Shown: piece after piece, positions 51,700 through 60,464 of the stretch | How positions within the stretch are numbered: the first letter of the stretch is position 1 | Layout of the letters: the number at the start of each line of letters is the position of its first letter | Source of the DNA: Prosthecobacter gellanilyticus | Lineage (GTDB): Bacteria; Verrucomicrobiota; Verrucomicrobiia; Verrucomicrobiales; Verrucomicrobiaceae | NCBI RefSeq assembly: GCF_007992435.1 | Contig: NZ_BKAG01000009.1 | Coordinates: forward strand, 62,001-126,000 | DNA length: 64,000 nucleotides | Direction of reading: 5' to 3' | Notes under the pieces: generated by a model | What the model was told of the DNA's origin: nothing | What the model saw: only the letters and a program-made list of their open reading frames with translations | Databases searched by the model: none | Position numbers and translations under genes: made by a program

Positions 51700-52485
51700 T
51701 CAATGATACAGGTTTTCCAGGATGACGCGGTCTCCTGGGGCGATGCTCATGCCGCTGGCGACGGTTTCCGGAAGGATGTTTGCCACCGTGCGATTGCCCT
51801 GAACGGAGATGATGCTGAGCTTGCCGACGGTGTGGGTGCCGCGGGTAACCAGCAGTTTGGTGGCTTCATTGATGCCACTGCTCTGACCGGCGTCGATCAC
51901 CACAAAACCCCAGGCGTCATTCACGGCCACCACACGGGCGACGAGGCTGTTGCGATCAAAGGACTTTTTCCGGTCTTCGATCTTGCGGACGACTTCCTCA
52001 TAATCCTTGCGAGCCTGGCCCATCTTCTCTTCCTCGGCCACGACGTCCTTCTTCTTCAGCTCGGCCTGGGCCTGGAGTTCAGCGGTGGACTTCTTCATGG
52101 AGTTGATTTCCTCCACCATGGTCTCAGGCTTCATGCCTTTCGGAAGCTTGTCGAGCTTCTGGCGCAGATCAGCGAGCTTCTTGTTGTTGGACTCCAGGAG
52201 ATCCTGGTCACGCTTCAGGTCGTTTTCGATCTGGGCGAGTTTCAGCTTCTGGCTCTTCACCTTCTCACCTTCCACGTCCAGTTCACCCTGGACGGTGCCG
52301 ATGTTGGTGACGACGCCATTCACGTCGTTCACGATCTTGTTGGCATCATCGAGAGCCTTTTTGACGTCGTTGTTAAGGGCGATGACGGACGTGCGCACGC
52401 GAGTGAACTCACGGCCATTCTGGTAGGCGAAGAAAGCGGAGACCAGGATGATGACAGCGCTGAGGATGAAAAGTACTTTAGTCAT
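51700..52485 (-). CDS. Membrane-anchored coiled-coil protein
   Basis: A 261-residue protein with one N-terminal membrane helix (about 3-20), a long coiled coil (about 35-185, with many KL/EE heptads) and a C-terminal beta domain (LVARVVAVNDAWGFVVIDAGQSSGI, HTVGKLSIISVQGNRTVANILPETV, IAPGDRVI). The same architecture and C-terminal pattern occur in the next upstream gene (52533-53651), so the two are paralogs. The beta domain resembles MreC-like C-terminal halves; that is a guess. Probably periplasmic and structural. Confidence 0.72.
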   Translation of the reverse strand: MTKVLFILSAVIILVSAFFAYQNGREFTRVRTSVIALNNDVKKALDDANKIVNDVNGVVTNIGTVQGELDVEGEKVKSQKLKLAQIENDLKRDQDLLESNNKKLADLRQKLDKLPKGMKPETMVEEINSMKKSTAELQAQAELKKKDVVAEEEKMGQARKDYEEVVRKIEDRKKSFDRNSLVARVVAVNDAWGFVVIDAGQSSGINEATKLLVTRGTHTVGKLSIISVQGNRTVANILPETVASGMSIAPGDRVILENLYH

Positions 52486-52532
52486 GGAGGGGAAGACAGA
52501 AATTTGAAGATCCGGAGGGCGTCAGGCGGTGA

Positions 52533-53651
52533 TCAGGGCTTTGGGGCAGGGGCGAAAGGATCAGCCGTGTTAGGTTTTGCAGCCGTGCCAGGAGCCGGGG
52601 CCGGGGCGGCACCAAACGGATCAGCAGCAGGGGCGGCAGGAGCCGGAGCTGGCGCGGGGGCTGCGCCAAACGGATCAGCCGCAGGAGCGGCAGGGGCCGG
52701 GGCTGGCGCAGGAGCCGCGCCGAATGGATCACTCATGGCGGGAGCAGCAGGGGCGGCGGCTGGGGCAGCGCCGAATGGATCACTAGCAGCGGGAGCGGCA
52801 GGAGCAGCCGGGGCTGCGCCAGGAGCCGGAGCGGAACCACCTGTAGGAGCGGGTGGCGGCGGAGGCGTGGAGGCGGACTGGGTGGCGGCGGCGACGACGG
52901 TGTCACCTGCCTGGATGGCCTGACCAGAGGCGATGCTGCCAGGAACGACTTCAGCGACGGAACCAAACTGCTCGACGTTCTTGACCTTGAGTTTGGCGAT
53001 GACGTTTTTGCCGCGCTTCACTTCGAGGTCGGCGTTGGCGAAAACACCACCGGTATTGCCCTTGTTGAGGATGGCGACATCCCACTCAGGGAAGTACTGG
53101 GAGACGCGAGCCGTGAACTCAGGAGCCACGATGCCGCGACGGCCACGAGTCTCGTCTTCACGAAGCTTGGCGGTCTGGGCGGTGAGGCTGGTGAAGGCTT
53201 CCTGGGCGGCGGCAAAGCGCTGGGCCTGATTGGCGACTGCGGATTCAGCCTCGGCCTGATCCTTTTTCAGCTTCTCGATCTGGGCGATGAGCTTCTCGAT
53301 ATCACCGGCGTCATCGATCTGTTTTTCCACCGCGGTGACCTGCTGCTGCACTTGGTCCAGGTTTCCCTTGATCACACCATGGGAGACCTCTTTTTCCTGC
53401 ACCTGAGCGGCAAATTTCACCGTTTCGTCCTTCGCGGTCGCGAGGTCTTTCTGCACGGTTTCCAAGGCTGTTTTCTTGACCACAAGAGCTTCATCTCCCT
53501 CTTTCTTGCGTTCCTGGGAGGACTTCAGGTTGGCCTTGGCGCTGCTTTCACGATCACGCTCTGTGGCAAGGTCTTTCTGATTGGACCAGGCGAAATAGCA
53601 GGAGGCGCCGAGGCAGCCGGCGGCGAGAATAGAGAGGATCTTCCAGACCAT
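52533..53651 (-). CDS. Membrane-anchored coiled-coil protein with DPFGAAP repeats
   Basis: About 372 residues from the ATG that gives MVWKILSILAAGCLGASCYFAW (one membrane helix). A coiled coil (about 24-185) and beta domain (about 185-260, GKNVIAKLKVKNVEQFGSVAEVVPGSIASGQAI) resemble the neighbour at 51700-52485. The C-terminal ~110 residues are low complexity: five DPF-containing units, four beginning DPFGAAP, joined by Ala/Pro runs. This tail is absent from the paralog. It starts 47 bp upstream of that gene, same operon. Confidence 0.75.
   Translation of the reverse strand: MVWKILSILAAGCLGASCYFAWSNQKDLATERDRESSAKANLKSSQERKKEGDEALVVKKTALETVQKDLATAKDETVKFAAQVQEKEVSHGVIKGNLDQVQQQVTAVEKQIDDAGDIEKLIAQIEKLKKDQAEAESAVANQAQRFAAAQEAFTSLTAQTAKLREDETRGRRGIVAPEFTARVSQYFPEWDVAILNKGNTGGVFANADLEVKRGKNVIAKLKVKNVEQFGSVAEVVPGSIASGQAIQAGDTVVAAATQSASTPPPPPAPTGGSAPAPGAAPAAPAAPAASDPFGAAPAAAPAAPAMSDPFGAAPAPAPAPAAPAADPFGAAPAPAPAPAAPAADPFGAAPAPAPGTAAKPNTADPFAPAPKP
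52545..52800 (-). repeat. Tandem repeat encoding DPFGAAP(A/P)n
   Basis: On the reverse strand the sequence encodes five DPF units separated by Ala/Pro-rich stretches of 9-14 residues. Two units are identical over at least 16 residues, indicating recent duplication and likely copy number variation. Confidence 0.6.
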
Positions 53652-53923
53652 GATTGTGTGAGTTAAATGGGAATTAGAGCGTTGTTCTACCGAATCCACG
53701 CTTTTTCGACAACACCAATTTTTGGCCCCTCGGAATATTCAATTCTGGGCTTTCTAACAGGGGTAACGCGCAGGGCTTGTTATGGGAGGGAGCGCAGGTC
53801 ACGAAAGCGGCCTTTTTCCCAGTCTGAGGGGCAAGGATCAGGCGCAAGGAAAGCCAGGGAGGCGCCGTCCTGTGTCTTGCGCATTTTCCTGGAGCGTGGA
53901 CTGTACGCCTCCCCCTCCCCGTC

Positions 53924-54769
53924 ATGAACCCCCGCCTCATCCCCCTGATCCTCGTCGTTTTGGCCCTTGGCTATGGCAACTGGCACTTCCATTCGGACGC
54001 TGGCCGTCTCCGGCAGGAGATGGATCAGATGAAGGACTCCTACGAACTGGCCCTGCAGGCGAAGGATGAGGAAATGCAGCGTGCGCTGAACGCCCAAAAC
54101 GACCAGCATCAAAAAGCCCTGCAATCCCTGAATGACGACCATGACAAAAAGCTGACCGACCTGCGCAGCGAGCAGCGCCAGCAGATGGCCAAGGCGTACA
54201 AGGAGTTCGAGAACATCTTCAGCGGCAACAAGCAGACGCTGGACTACATCACCGCCCTGGAAAACAAGGTGAAGGCCGGTCAGGCTCTCTCCAAGATTGA
54301 GCTGGAGAAGATGACCGTCATCGCCAGCGGCGTGGGTTTCCTGCAAAAACAGTATCAAAAGCCGCTCCAGGAGTTCACCGCCCTCCAGGACTACTTTGAG
54401 GAGGTGGCGAAGCGCCCGAATGACAAGCCCACCTCGCAATTCGGTTTCTTCAAACGCATCTTCAGCAAAAACTTCCGTGAGGCTGAGAAGGAGTACCTTC
54501 GTGAGGAAGGCGCCCGCCGTGCCTTTGAGGAGGCCCAGGTCAAATTTGACGCCGTGTACGCCTCCGCCCAGCAGTCCATGCGCGCGGTGAACCTGGACAC
54601 CAATGCACTCCTCAAGAAGCTGGATGACCTGATCCAGGGCAAGCAGGATGCGAATGCTGAGGACCTCTCCTCCTACTTTAACAAGGCTCGCCAAGCCCTG
54701 CGCACTCATCAGGACATCCTGGACTTCGACCCAGAAGTGCCGCCGCAGGCTCCGAAGGTGAATCCTTGA
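53924..54769 (+). CDS. Membrane-anchored coiled-coil protein
   Basis: A 281-residue protein with an N-terminal membrane helix (MNPRLIPLILVVLALGYGNW, 4-20) followed by long helical stretches with heptad character: about 24-130 (LRQEMDQMKDSYELALQAK..., rich in Q, K, D) and 135-275. It has no recognised domain. It is divergent from the two coiled-coil genes at 51700-53651, with a 270-bp gap between, and may interact with them. Confidence 0.7.
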   Translation: MNPRLIPLILVVLALGYGNWHFHSDAGRLRQEMDQMKDSYELALQAKDEEMQRALNAQNDQHQKALQSLNDDHDKKLTDLRSEQRQQMAKAYKEFENIFSGNKQTLDYITALENKVKAGQALSKIELEKMTVIASGVGFLQKQYQKPLQEFTALQDYFEEVAKRPNDKPTSQFGFFKRIFSKNFREAEKEYLREEGARRAFEEAQVKFDAVYASAQQSMRAVNLDTNALLKKLDDLIQGKQDANAEDLSSYFNKARQALRTHQDILDFDPEVPPQAPKVNP

Positions 54770-54782
54770 ACAGAACTCTGAT

Positions 54783-54813
54783 TTAACCGCAGATAGCGCA
54801 GAGGGCACAGATG
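54783..54813 (+). repeat. GCAGAGGGCACAGATG repeat, left copy
   Basis: AACCGCAGATA followed by GCGCAGAGGGCACAGATG. The 16 bases GCAGAGGGCACAGATG (54798-54813) occur inverted at 56240-56255. The two copies flank the APC permease gene. Confidence 0.7.
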
Positions 54814-54839
54814 CCCGGAGTGATTGATCGGTATCAGTA

Positions 54840-56165
54840 TCAATACTTCTCCGGATCCGCCTGCTTGGGTGAGATCTTCCAGATCACCAGGCCGGCCAGG
54901 ATGGTGAAGAGGCCTGCCAGGGACTCGGACGGGTGTTCCTTCATCTGGTAGGCCATCATCCACATGCTGATGCCCAGGAACAGCAGCGGTGTCACCGGGT
55001 AGCCCCAGCAGCGCACGGGTCGTGGCATGTCTGGGTGTGTCTGGCGCAGGCGGATCAGGCCGAAGACCGTGAGGAAGGAGCACAGCTGGATGCTGAACTG
55101 CACGTAGCCCAGCACCTTTTCAAAGCTGGCCGTGAGCAGCAGCACGATGACGATGGCAAGCTGGGCCAGCAGGGCACGAAGGGGGACGCCGTTTGCCGTA
55201 CGCTTCGCAAAGGGGGCCAGCAGGCGGATGTCCTGCCCGAGAACCATCGTCACCCGTGGGCCGACCCAGGTCATGGCGCTGATGCTGGACACCAGCCCCA
55301 GGCAGATGAGGCCGGACATGATGCTTCCGCCTGTGGTGCCGAAGATGTGATCCGCAGCCACATGCCCCACATCCACCTTGCCCGCCAGCTCGCTCATGGG
55401 AGCCACACGGAGGAAGATGGAGTTCAGCGCGATGTAGAGAAGACTAACAAAGAATGTGCCAATGGCCACGGCGAGCGGCACATTGCGCTGCGGCTGCCGC
55501 ACCTCGTCCACGATGTAGGTGGCCGCGTTCCATCCGGCGTAGGAGTACATCACAAACACCAGGCTGATGGCAAAGGGCGGGCTGGTGATGAGCTTCCAGT
55601 CGCCTTGCTTCGGCAGGAACGACACTGGCTGCACCTCGCCGATCATCCATCCCGTGGCGATGAAGACCAAAATCAGCGCCACCTTCAGCCATGTCGCGGT
55701 GTTTTGAAACTTCGCCCCCACATTGATCCCGCGCGTGTGGACGAGTGTCACCAGAATCACCACGGTCATGGACACAGCCAGGGGCGGGACGCTGGTTGTG
55801 ATGCCGCCGAAATACTTGCCCAGTGCCATTGCCGCGAGCGCGATGGGCGCCGCAAAACCCACGGTGGCGGAGAGCCATCCGGCGATGAAGCCCACGCAGG
55901 GATGGAAGGCGCGAGAGAGGAAGTGGTACTCACCACCTGAGCGTGGCATGGCAGCGGCCAGTTCACCATAGGCCAGGGCCCCGCAGAAGGCGCAGATGCC
56001 ACCGACAGCCCACAGCGCCACGATGACAAAGCCTGAAGGCAGGTCACCGACCTGGAAACCCAGGCTGGTAAAGATGCCCGTGCCGATCATGTTCGCGATC
56101 ACGATCGCCGTGGCTGTGATGAGCGAGATGCCTTGGGAGCGGTCGGGAGAGGCTGGTGAAGACAC
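54840..56165 (-). CDS. APC-family amino acid permease
   Basis: About 441 residues, twelve or so membrane helices. The GTG at 56165 gives VSSPASPDRSQGISLITATAIVIANMIGTGIF; a TTG sixteen codons earlier is the alternative, and no ATG is available. MIGTGIF and the segment YSYAGWNAATYIVDEVRQPQRNVP, which matches the helix 6-7 region, place it in the amino acid/polyamine/organocation family. Substrate is not evident. Copies of an inverted repeat on either side suggest insertion or deletion history. Confidence 0.82.
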   Translation of the reverse strand: MSSPASPDRSQGISLITATAIVIANMIGTGIFTSLGFQVGDLPSGFVIVALWAVGGICAFCGALAYGELAAAMPRSGGEYHFLSRAFHPCVGFIAGWLSATVGFAAPIALAAMALGKYFGGITTSVPPLAVSMTVVILVTLVHTRGINVGAKFQNTATWLKVALILVFIATGWMIGEVQPVSFLPKQGDWKLITSPPFAISLVFVMYSYAGWNAATYIVDEVRQPQRNVPLAVAIGTFFVSLLYIALNSIFLRVAPMSELAGKVDVGHVAADHIFGTTGGSIMSGLICLGLVSSISAMTWVGPRVTMVLGQDIRLLAPFAKRTANGVPLRALLAQLAIVIVLLLTASFEKVLGYVQFSIQLCSFLTVFGLIRLRQTHPDMPRPVRCWGYPVTPLLFLGISMWMMAYQMKEHPSESLAGLFTILAGLVIWKISPKQADPEKY

Positions 56166-56239
56166 GGGAGTAGAAAACGTGGTTAAGCCTGGTTTACGCT
56201 GCCGGGGTCTCAAGGCGGGGCTCAGAGCTTTTCTTCATA

Positions 56240-56262
56240 CATCTGTGCCCTCTGCGGTTGAA
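56240..56262 (-). repeat. GCAGAGGGCACAGATG repeat, right copy
   Basis: CATCTGTGCCCTCTGC then GGTTGAA, the exact reverse complement of 54798-54813 for 16 bases. With the AACC(N) flank it extends the same family on the left copy. Confidence 0.7.
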
Positions 56263-56277
56263 TTCAGTGGTTCACAT

Positions 56278-57558
56278 TCACGTGTCCGCTTTCTGGCTCA
56301 CGAAGGGCCGCTTGCCGTCCTTGGATTTGTCTGCGGCTTTTGGCTCTTTGTCAGCCGGTGGGGGCGGTGCCACACCGTCGATGGTCGGGGTGACTCGCGC
56401 ACCATCTGCAGGGAAGGGGATGGGAGTCAGACAGAGCACGGAACCATCCTTCGGGGCCTTCTCAGCGTTCGCGGAGACCACGATGTGCTTCTCCGTGCTG
56501 ACCAGCGGATCCACGGTCATGCGGCGCAGGGTGTTTTGCGGGCGCTCGATCAGGATGATCTCGTTGCCTGCACGGACGGCCTGGCGGGGGATCACATACA
56601 CATTCTGCAGAGCGTCTCCGGCGATGTCTGCCTCCACAAAGGCGCCGATCGTCAGGGGTGGCGTGCCATCGGCCTTCTTCGCATAGGGATCCGTCACCTG
56701 GGCCACTGCGGTAGCCTGACGGGTCTGCTCATCCAGACTGCTTTCCACGCGCACCACCTTGCCCTCCCAGGCCACTTGCTTACCGGCCACGGTGGCTTTG
56801 AGAAAGACCTTCGGGTTATCCGTGCTCGCTTGATCGCGGAAAGGCTGGGGCAGCTTTAAAAACTGGCTCTCGCGCTCCGGCAGCGGCAGGCGGATCTCCA
56901 CATAATCCACCGCGAAGACGCGGCCCAGCACCGTGCCCTGGGAGACGAACTGCCCTACATCCACACTCTGCTCCATCACCTGACCAGCGTAGGGCGCGCG
57001 GATCACGGTGCGCTCCAGGTCACGCTCGGCTTTAAGCACCCGGGCTCGCGTGGCCGCCAGGCTGGCCTCCGCCTGGGCCAGTTGAGGCGCGCGCACCACC
57101 AGGGAGGATGGCTGACCGCCACGTCCCATGGCCTTCCAGTTTTCGCGAGCCTGGTCGGCGCGGGCTTTTTCCTCGGCCAGCACCACCTCACCCTGCGCGA
57201 CCTCGGCTTTGGCGATGACGATGGCCGTCTCATAGTCCGTGGTGTCGAGTTTCAGCAGCACCTCGTCCTTGGCAAAAAAACCGCCTGGGCGGAAGGACGG
57301 GCTCATTTCCACGATCTTGCCGCTCACCTCTGGCAGCAGGGTGCTGCGGGTGCGCGGCTGCACGGTTCCCTGGGAGCGCACATGCAGGTCGTAGCTTGTC
57401 TTCTTTAAGAGGGTGCCTTCCACCCGCACTTGTGTCGGCGGCAGGCTTTTCTCCTCAGGCTTGGGCGGGTTTTTGACCAGCCACCACACCACCCAAACAC
57501 ACGCCCCGACGATGACGATGGGCAAAAGTGTGCGGATAATCTGGAGAAAAAGACGCAT
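56278..57558 (-). CDS. HlyD/RND-type periplasmic adaptor (membrane fusion protein)
   Basis: A 426-residue protein with an N-terminal membrane helix (about 8-26, with IVIVGACVWVVWWLV), biotinyl-lipoyl-like segments (VQPRTRSTLLPEVSGKIVEM near 65-84 and RTVIRAPYAGQVMEQSV near 190-206) and a coiled coil (about 113-186). A beta-barrel domain follows (about 215-300). The C-terminal ~45 residues are charged and Pro-rich. It is the connecting subunit of a tripartite efflux system, but no RND pump or ABC partner is adjacent in this window. Confidence 0.87.
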   Translation of the reverse strand: MRLFLQIIRTLLPIVIVGACVWVVWWLVKNPPKPEEKSLPPTQVRVEGTLLKKTSYDLHVRSQGTVQPRTRSTLLPEVSGKIVEMSPSFRPGGFFAKDEVLLKLDTTDYETAIVIAKAEVAQGEVVLAEEKARADQARENWKAMGRGGQPSSLVVRAPQLAQAEASLAATRARVLKAERDLERTVIRAPYAGQVMEQSVDVGQFVSQGTVLGRVFAVDYVEIRLPLPERESQFLKLPQPFRDQASTDNPKVFLKATVAGKQVAWEGKVVRVESSLDEQTRQATAVAQVTDPYAKKADGTPPLTIGAFVEADIAGDALQNVYVIPRQAVRAGNEIILIERPQNTLRRMTVDPLVSTEKHIVVSANAEKAPKDGSVLCLTPIPFPADGARVTPTIDGVAPPPPADKEPKAADKSKDGKRPFVSQKADT

Positions 57559-57648
57559 GGGGGGGTGGGCGGCCTGTACTAAACGTGAATCCTGGATTTA
57601 AAAGCGAGGAAACTTTACAGCCACGCACACATACGCCTCTGGCGGCCT

Positions 57649-57690
57649 CGCCTGATGCCCTTAGGCAGCGGATGTGCCCTCGGTCAGGCG
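57649..57690 (+). promoter_or_regulatory. Nested hairpins upstream of cstA
   Basis: Outer arms CGCCTGA (57649-57655) and TCAGGCG (57684-57690), perfect 7 bp. Directly inside the 5' arm is a smaller hairpin TGCC-CTTA-GGCA (57656-57667). The remaining 16 bases before the 3' arm are unpaired in this model. This looks like a structured RNA leader; class unknown. Confidence 0.35.
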
Positions 57691-57737
57691 TTACCTGTAG
57701 AAACGACTTGAGGGCTCAACTGCAGAGAGTGTGCAAA

Positions 57738-57780
57738 AAGATGTCCGAACTGACAGAGATGACGGCTGTACGGACGTCTT
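57738..57780 (+). promoter_or_regulatory. Second inverted repeat upstream of cstA
   Basis: AAGATGTCCG and CGGACGTCTT pair over 10 bp in RNA, with one G-U pair, around a 23-base loop. It lies about 95 bases before the cstA ATG. Confidence 0.35.
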
Positions 57781-57872
57781 ATCCGGCCCTGTTTTGTTTT
57801 GGTTTCGAAGCCTGGAAGTCCGTGAATCCACCTTGAAGCCCTGATTGCCCCTCTATACCATCCGCGCCCCGT

Positions 57873-59936
57873 ATGCCCAAACCTCTCAGCATTCTCCTCT
57901 GGCTCGCCATTTCCGCGCTCGGCGCGGGCTCTGTCGCCTTCACTGCTTTCCACAAAGGGGAGACGATCAATGCGCTGTGGCTGGTGGTGGCCGGGGTATG
58001 CTCCTTCGCGGTGGCGTATCGCTTCTACAGCAAGTGGCTGATGACGAAGGTGCTGGTGCTGGATGACTCGCGTGCCACGCCTGCCCACACCAAGCAGGAC
58101 GGGAAGGACTTTGTGCCGACGAACAAGTGGGTGGTCTTCGGCCATCACTTCGCAGCCATCGCGGGACCTGGGCCACTCGTTGGCCCCGTGCTGGCTTCCC
58201 AGTTTGGTTATCTGCCGGGCACGCTTTGGATTTTGATCGGTGCCACGCTGGGCGGTGGTGTGCATGATGCGATCGTGATGTTTGCCAGCATCCGCCGTGG
58301 TGGTAAATCCGTGGGCCAGATGCTGAAGGAAGAGGTGAATCCGGTGGTCGGCTTCGTGGCCATGATCTCCGTGCTGACGATCATGACCATCCTGCTCGCC
58401 GTGCTCGGCTTGGTGGTGGTGAAGGCGCTGGCAGAGAGCCCTTGGGGCCTCTTCACGATTGCGATGACCATTCCGCTGGCCTTCATCATGGGTTTCGGGC
58501 ACACGATCTTCAAGGTGAGCGTGCGGAACATCACCATCTTTGGCATCGTGGGCCTGCTGGTGAGTGTGTGGGCAGGCAGCCATCTGAAGGACTGGGGCAT
58601 CGAGCACTTCTTTGACTACAAGGGCGAGACCATCGCGTGGTCGATCATGATCTATGGCTTCGCGGCTTCCGTGCTGCCGGTGTGGATGCTACTCGCGCCG
58701 CGTGACTATCTGAGCACTTTCATGAAGATTGGCACCGTGGCGGTGCTGGCCGTGGTGGTGATCTGGGTGGCGCCTGATCTGCAGATGCCGAAGGTGACGA
58801 AGTTCATCGATGGCACCGGACTGGTGTTCCTAGGCAGTGTGTTTCCGTTTGTGTTCATCACCATCGCCTGTGGTGCCATCTCGGGCTTCCATGCGCTGAT
58901 CTCCTCCGGCACCACGCCGAAACTGCTGGACCGTGAAGAGTCCATCCGCAGCGTGGCGTATGGTGCCATGGTCACTGAAATGCTGGTGGCGCTGATGGCG
59001 CTCGTGGCGGCTTGTGCGCTGATGCCGGGTGAATACTTCGCCATCAATGCGGGCGCTGCCAAGGTGGTGCAGACGGATCCTTCCCAGGCTGCGGCTGTGA
59101 CCAAGATGATCACCGAGGCCGGTTTCCCGGTGACGGTGGCGGGGATGGAAAAGCTGGCGACGGACATCGGTGAAAAGACCATGTTTGGTCGCGTGGGTGG
59201 TGCCCCGACCTTTGCGGTGGGCATGGCGCAGATGTTTGCACGCGCCTTTGGTCCTGGCTGGATGGCCTTCTGGTACCACTTCGCCATCATGTTTGAGGCG
59301 CTCTTCATCCTGACCACGATCGATGCCGGCACGCGAGTGGGACGCTTCATTTTGCAGGACTTCCTCGGCGGCATCTGGAAGCCTCTGGGCAATACCCGCA
59401 GCCTGCCCTCCAATGTGCTGTCCAGCGCGCTACTGGTGGGAGCTTGGGGGTACTTCCTTTATCAAGGGGTGGTGGATCCGCTCGGTGGTATCAACACGCT
59501 GTGGCCATTGTTTGGCATCGCCAACCAGCTCCTGGCGGTAATCGCCTTCTGCCTGGGTACGACCATTCTGATCAAGATGGGCAAGGCACGCTACATGGCG
59601 GTGACGGTGATCCCGCTGGTGTTTCTGATGAGCGCCACTTTCAGCGCGGGCTACATCAAGCTCTTCGACGCGAATCCGAAGATGGGCTTCATCGCCGGGG
59701 CCAAGTTCTATGGCGACAAGATTGTCGCGGGTGGCACGGAGAAGGAACTGGCGGAGTGGGGCGCGCAGCAGTTTAACTTCAATGTGGACACGGTGGTCAC
59801 GGCCTTCTTCCTGCTCGCGGTGGCGATCATCTTCCTGGGCTGCCTGCGTGAGTGGATCAAGCTCCTCAGCGGCAAGAAGGTGGCCATCCTTCATGAGGAT
59901 GCGTATGTGCCGCAGAACAAGAGTGCCACCGTTTGA
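57873..59936 (+). CDS. cstA: Carbon starvation protein CstA-like peptide/pyruvate transporter
   Basis: A 687-residue integral membrane protein with about 16 membrane helices, of the usual CstA length. Conserved blocks are recognisable: HHFAAIAGPGPLVGPVLASQFGYLPG, GATLGGGVHDAIVMF, and TTIDAGTRVGRFILQD. CstA/BtsT proteins take up pyruvate or peptides when carbon is scarce. The ATG follows a long leader with paired arms. The L,D-transpeptidase gene starts 12 bp after the stop, so the two are probably one operon. Confidence 0.93.
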   Translation: MPKPLSILLWLAISALGAGSVAFTAFHKGETINALWLVVAGVCSFAVAYRFYSKWLMTKVLVLDDSRATPAHTKQDGKDFVPTNKWVVFGHHFAAIAGPGPLVGPVLASQFGYLPGTLWILIGATLGGGVHDAIVMFASIRRGGKSVGQMLKEEVNPVVGFVAMISVLTIMTILLAVLGLVVVKALAESPWGLFTIAMTIPLAFIMGFGHTIFKVSVRNITIFGIVGLLVSVWAGSHLKDWGIEHFFDYKGETIAWSIMIYGFAASVLPVWMLLAPRDYLSTFMKIGTVAVLAVVVIWVAPDLQMPKVTKFIDGTGLVFLGSVFPFVFITIACGAISGFHALISSGTTPKLLDREESIRSVAYGAMVTEMLVALMALVAACALMPGEYFAINAGAAKVVQTDPSQAAAVTKMITEAGFPVTVAGMEKLATDIGEKTMFGRVGGAPTFAVGMAQMFARAFGPGWMAFWYHFAIMFEALFILTTIDAGTRVGRFILQDFLGGIWKPLGNTRSLPSNVLSSALLVGAWGYFLYQGVVDPLGGINTLWPLFGIANQLLAVIAFCLGTTILIKMGKARYMAVTVIPLVFLMSATFSAGYIKLFDANPKMGFIAGAKFYGDKIVAGGTEKELAEWGAQQFNFNVDTVVTAFFLLAVAIIFLGCLREWIKLLSGKKVAILHEDAYVPQNKSATV

Positions 59937-59948
59937 TTGATCCAACCC

Positions 59949-60413
59949 ATGAGCCTCGCCTCACCACGCCTTGAGATCAGCGCTGGCATGCAGCAGGTGC
60001 GCCTGTATGACGGGCACCGTATCGTGCGTGACTGGGCGTGCAGCACCTCGAAGTATGGTCTCGGTTTCACCGAGGGCAGCAACAAGACGCCGCTGGGCAG
60101 CTTTGTGGTGCAGGAGAAGCATGGTGACGGGGCCGAGATGGGCACCATTTTCAAATCCCGCCAGCCGGTGGGGAAATGGACTCCGGGCATGGAGACGCAG
60201 AGTGATCTGGTGCTGAGCCGCATCCTGTGGCTGGGCGGGCTGGAGCCGCGGAATGCGAACACCTACCAGCGCTACATCTACATCCACGGCACGAATGACG
60301 AGGCCAGCATCGGCCGGATCGCCAGTCATGGCTGCATCCGCATGCGCAATCGCGAGGTGATCGAGCTTTTCGATCTGGTGCCGGTGGGGACGCCGGTCTG
60401 GATTGATGAATGA
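59949..60413 (+). CDS. L,D-transpeptidase (YkuD domain) without signal peptide
   Basis: A 154-residue protein that is almost wholly a YkuD domain: H113 in YIHGTND, and H127, C129, R131 in SHGCIRM are the catalytic residues. The ATG at 59949 is chosen; a TTG four codons earlier adds nothing. There is no signal peptide or membrane helix, unlike most L,D-transpeptidases, which act on peptidoglycan outside the membrane. Export could use another route. It lies 12 bp after cstA. Confidence 0.83.
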   Translation: MSLASPRLEISAGMQQVRLYDGHRIVRDWACSTSKYGLGFTEGSNKTPLGSFVVQEKHGDGAEMGTIFKSRQPVGKWTPGMETQSDLVLSRILWLGGLEPRNANTYQRYIYIHGTNDEASIGRIASHGCIRMRNREVIELFDLVPVGTPVWIDE

Positions 60414-60464
60414 GACAATTTCCCCTCTTGCCACATCGGCAGGTACTCCCTAGCCTCCGCGCCC

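Larger units (their letters stand above)
57559..57872. other. Leader region of cstA, no gene
   Basis: A 314-base gap between the divergent adaptor gene and cstA. It contains two nested inverted repeats at 57649-57690 and one at 57738-57780. I see no ORF with coding character. Confidence 0.6.

Noticed and set aside
51529..52923. 464-codon forward frame across the coiled-coil genes
   Set aside because: Its end is a mirror of the Ala/Pro repeat tail (GAGAAPNGS units), and the reverse-strand genes have membrane helices and coiled coils.
54933..55940. 335-codon forward frame opposite the APC permease
   Set aside because: Antisense to twelve membrane helices; His/Asp-rich product typical of shadows.
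57684..58607. 307-codon reverse frame inside cstA and its leader
   Set aside because: His/Arg-rich antisense product over a gene with clear CstA conservation.
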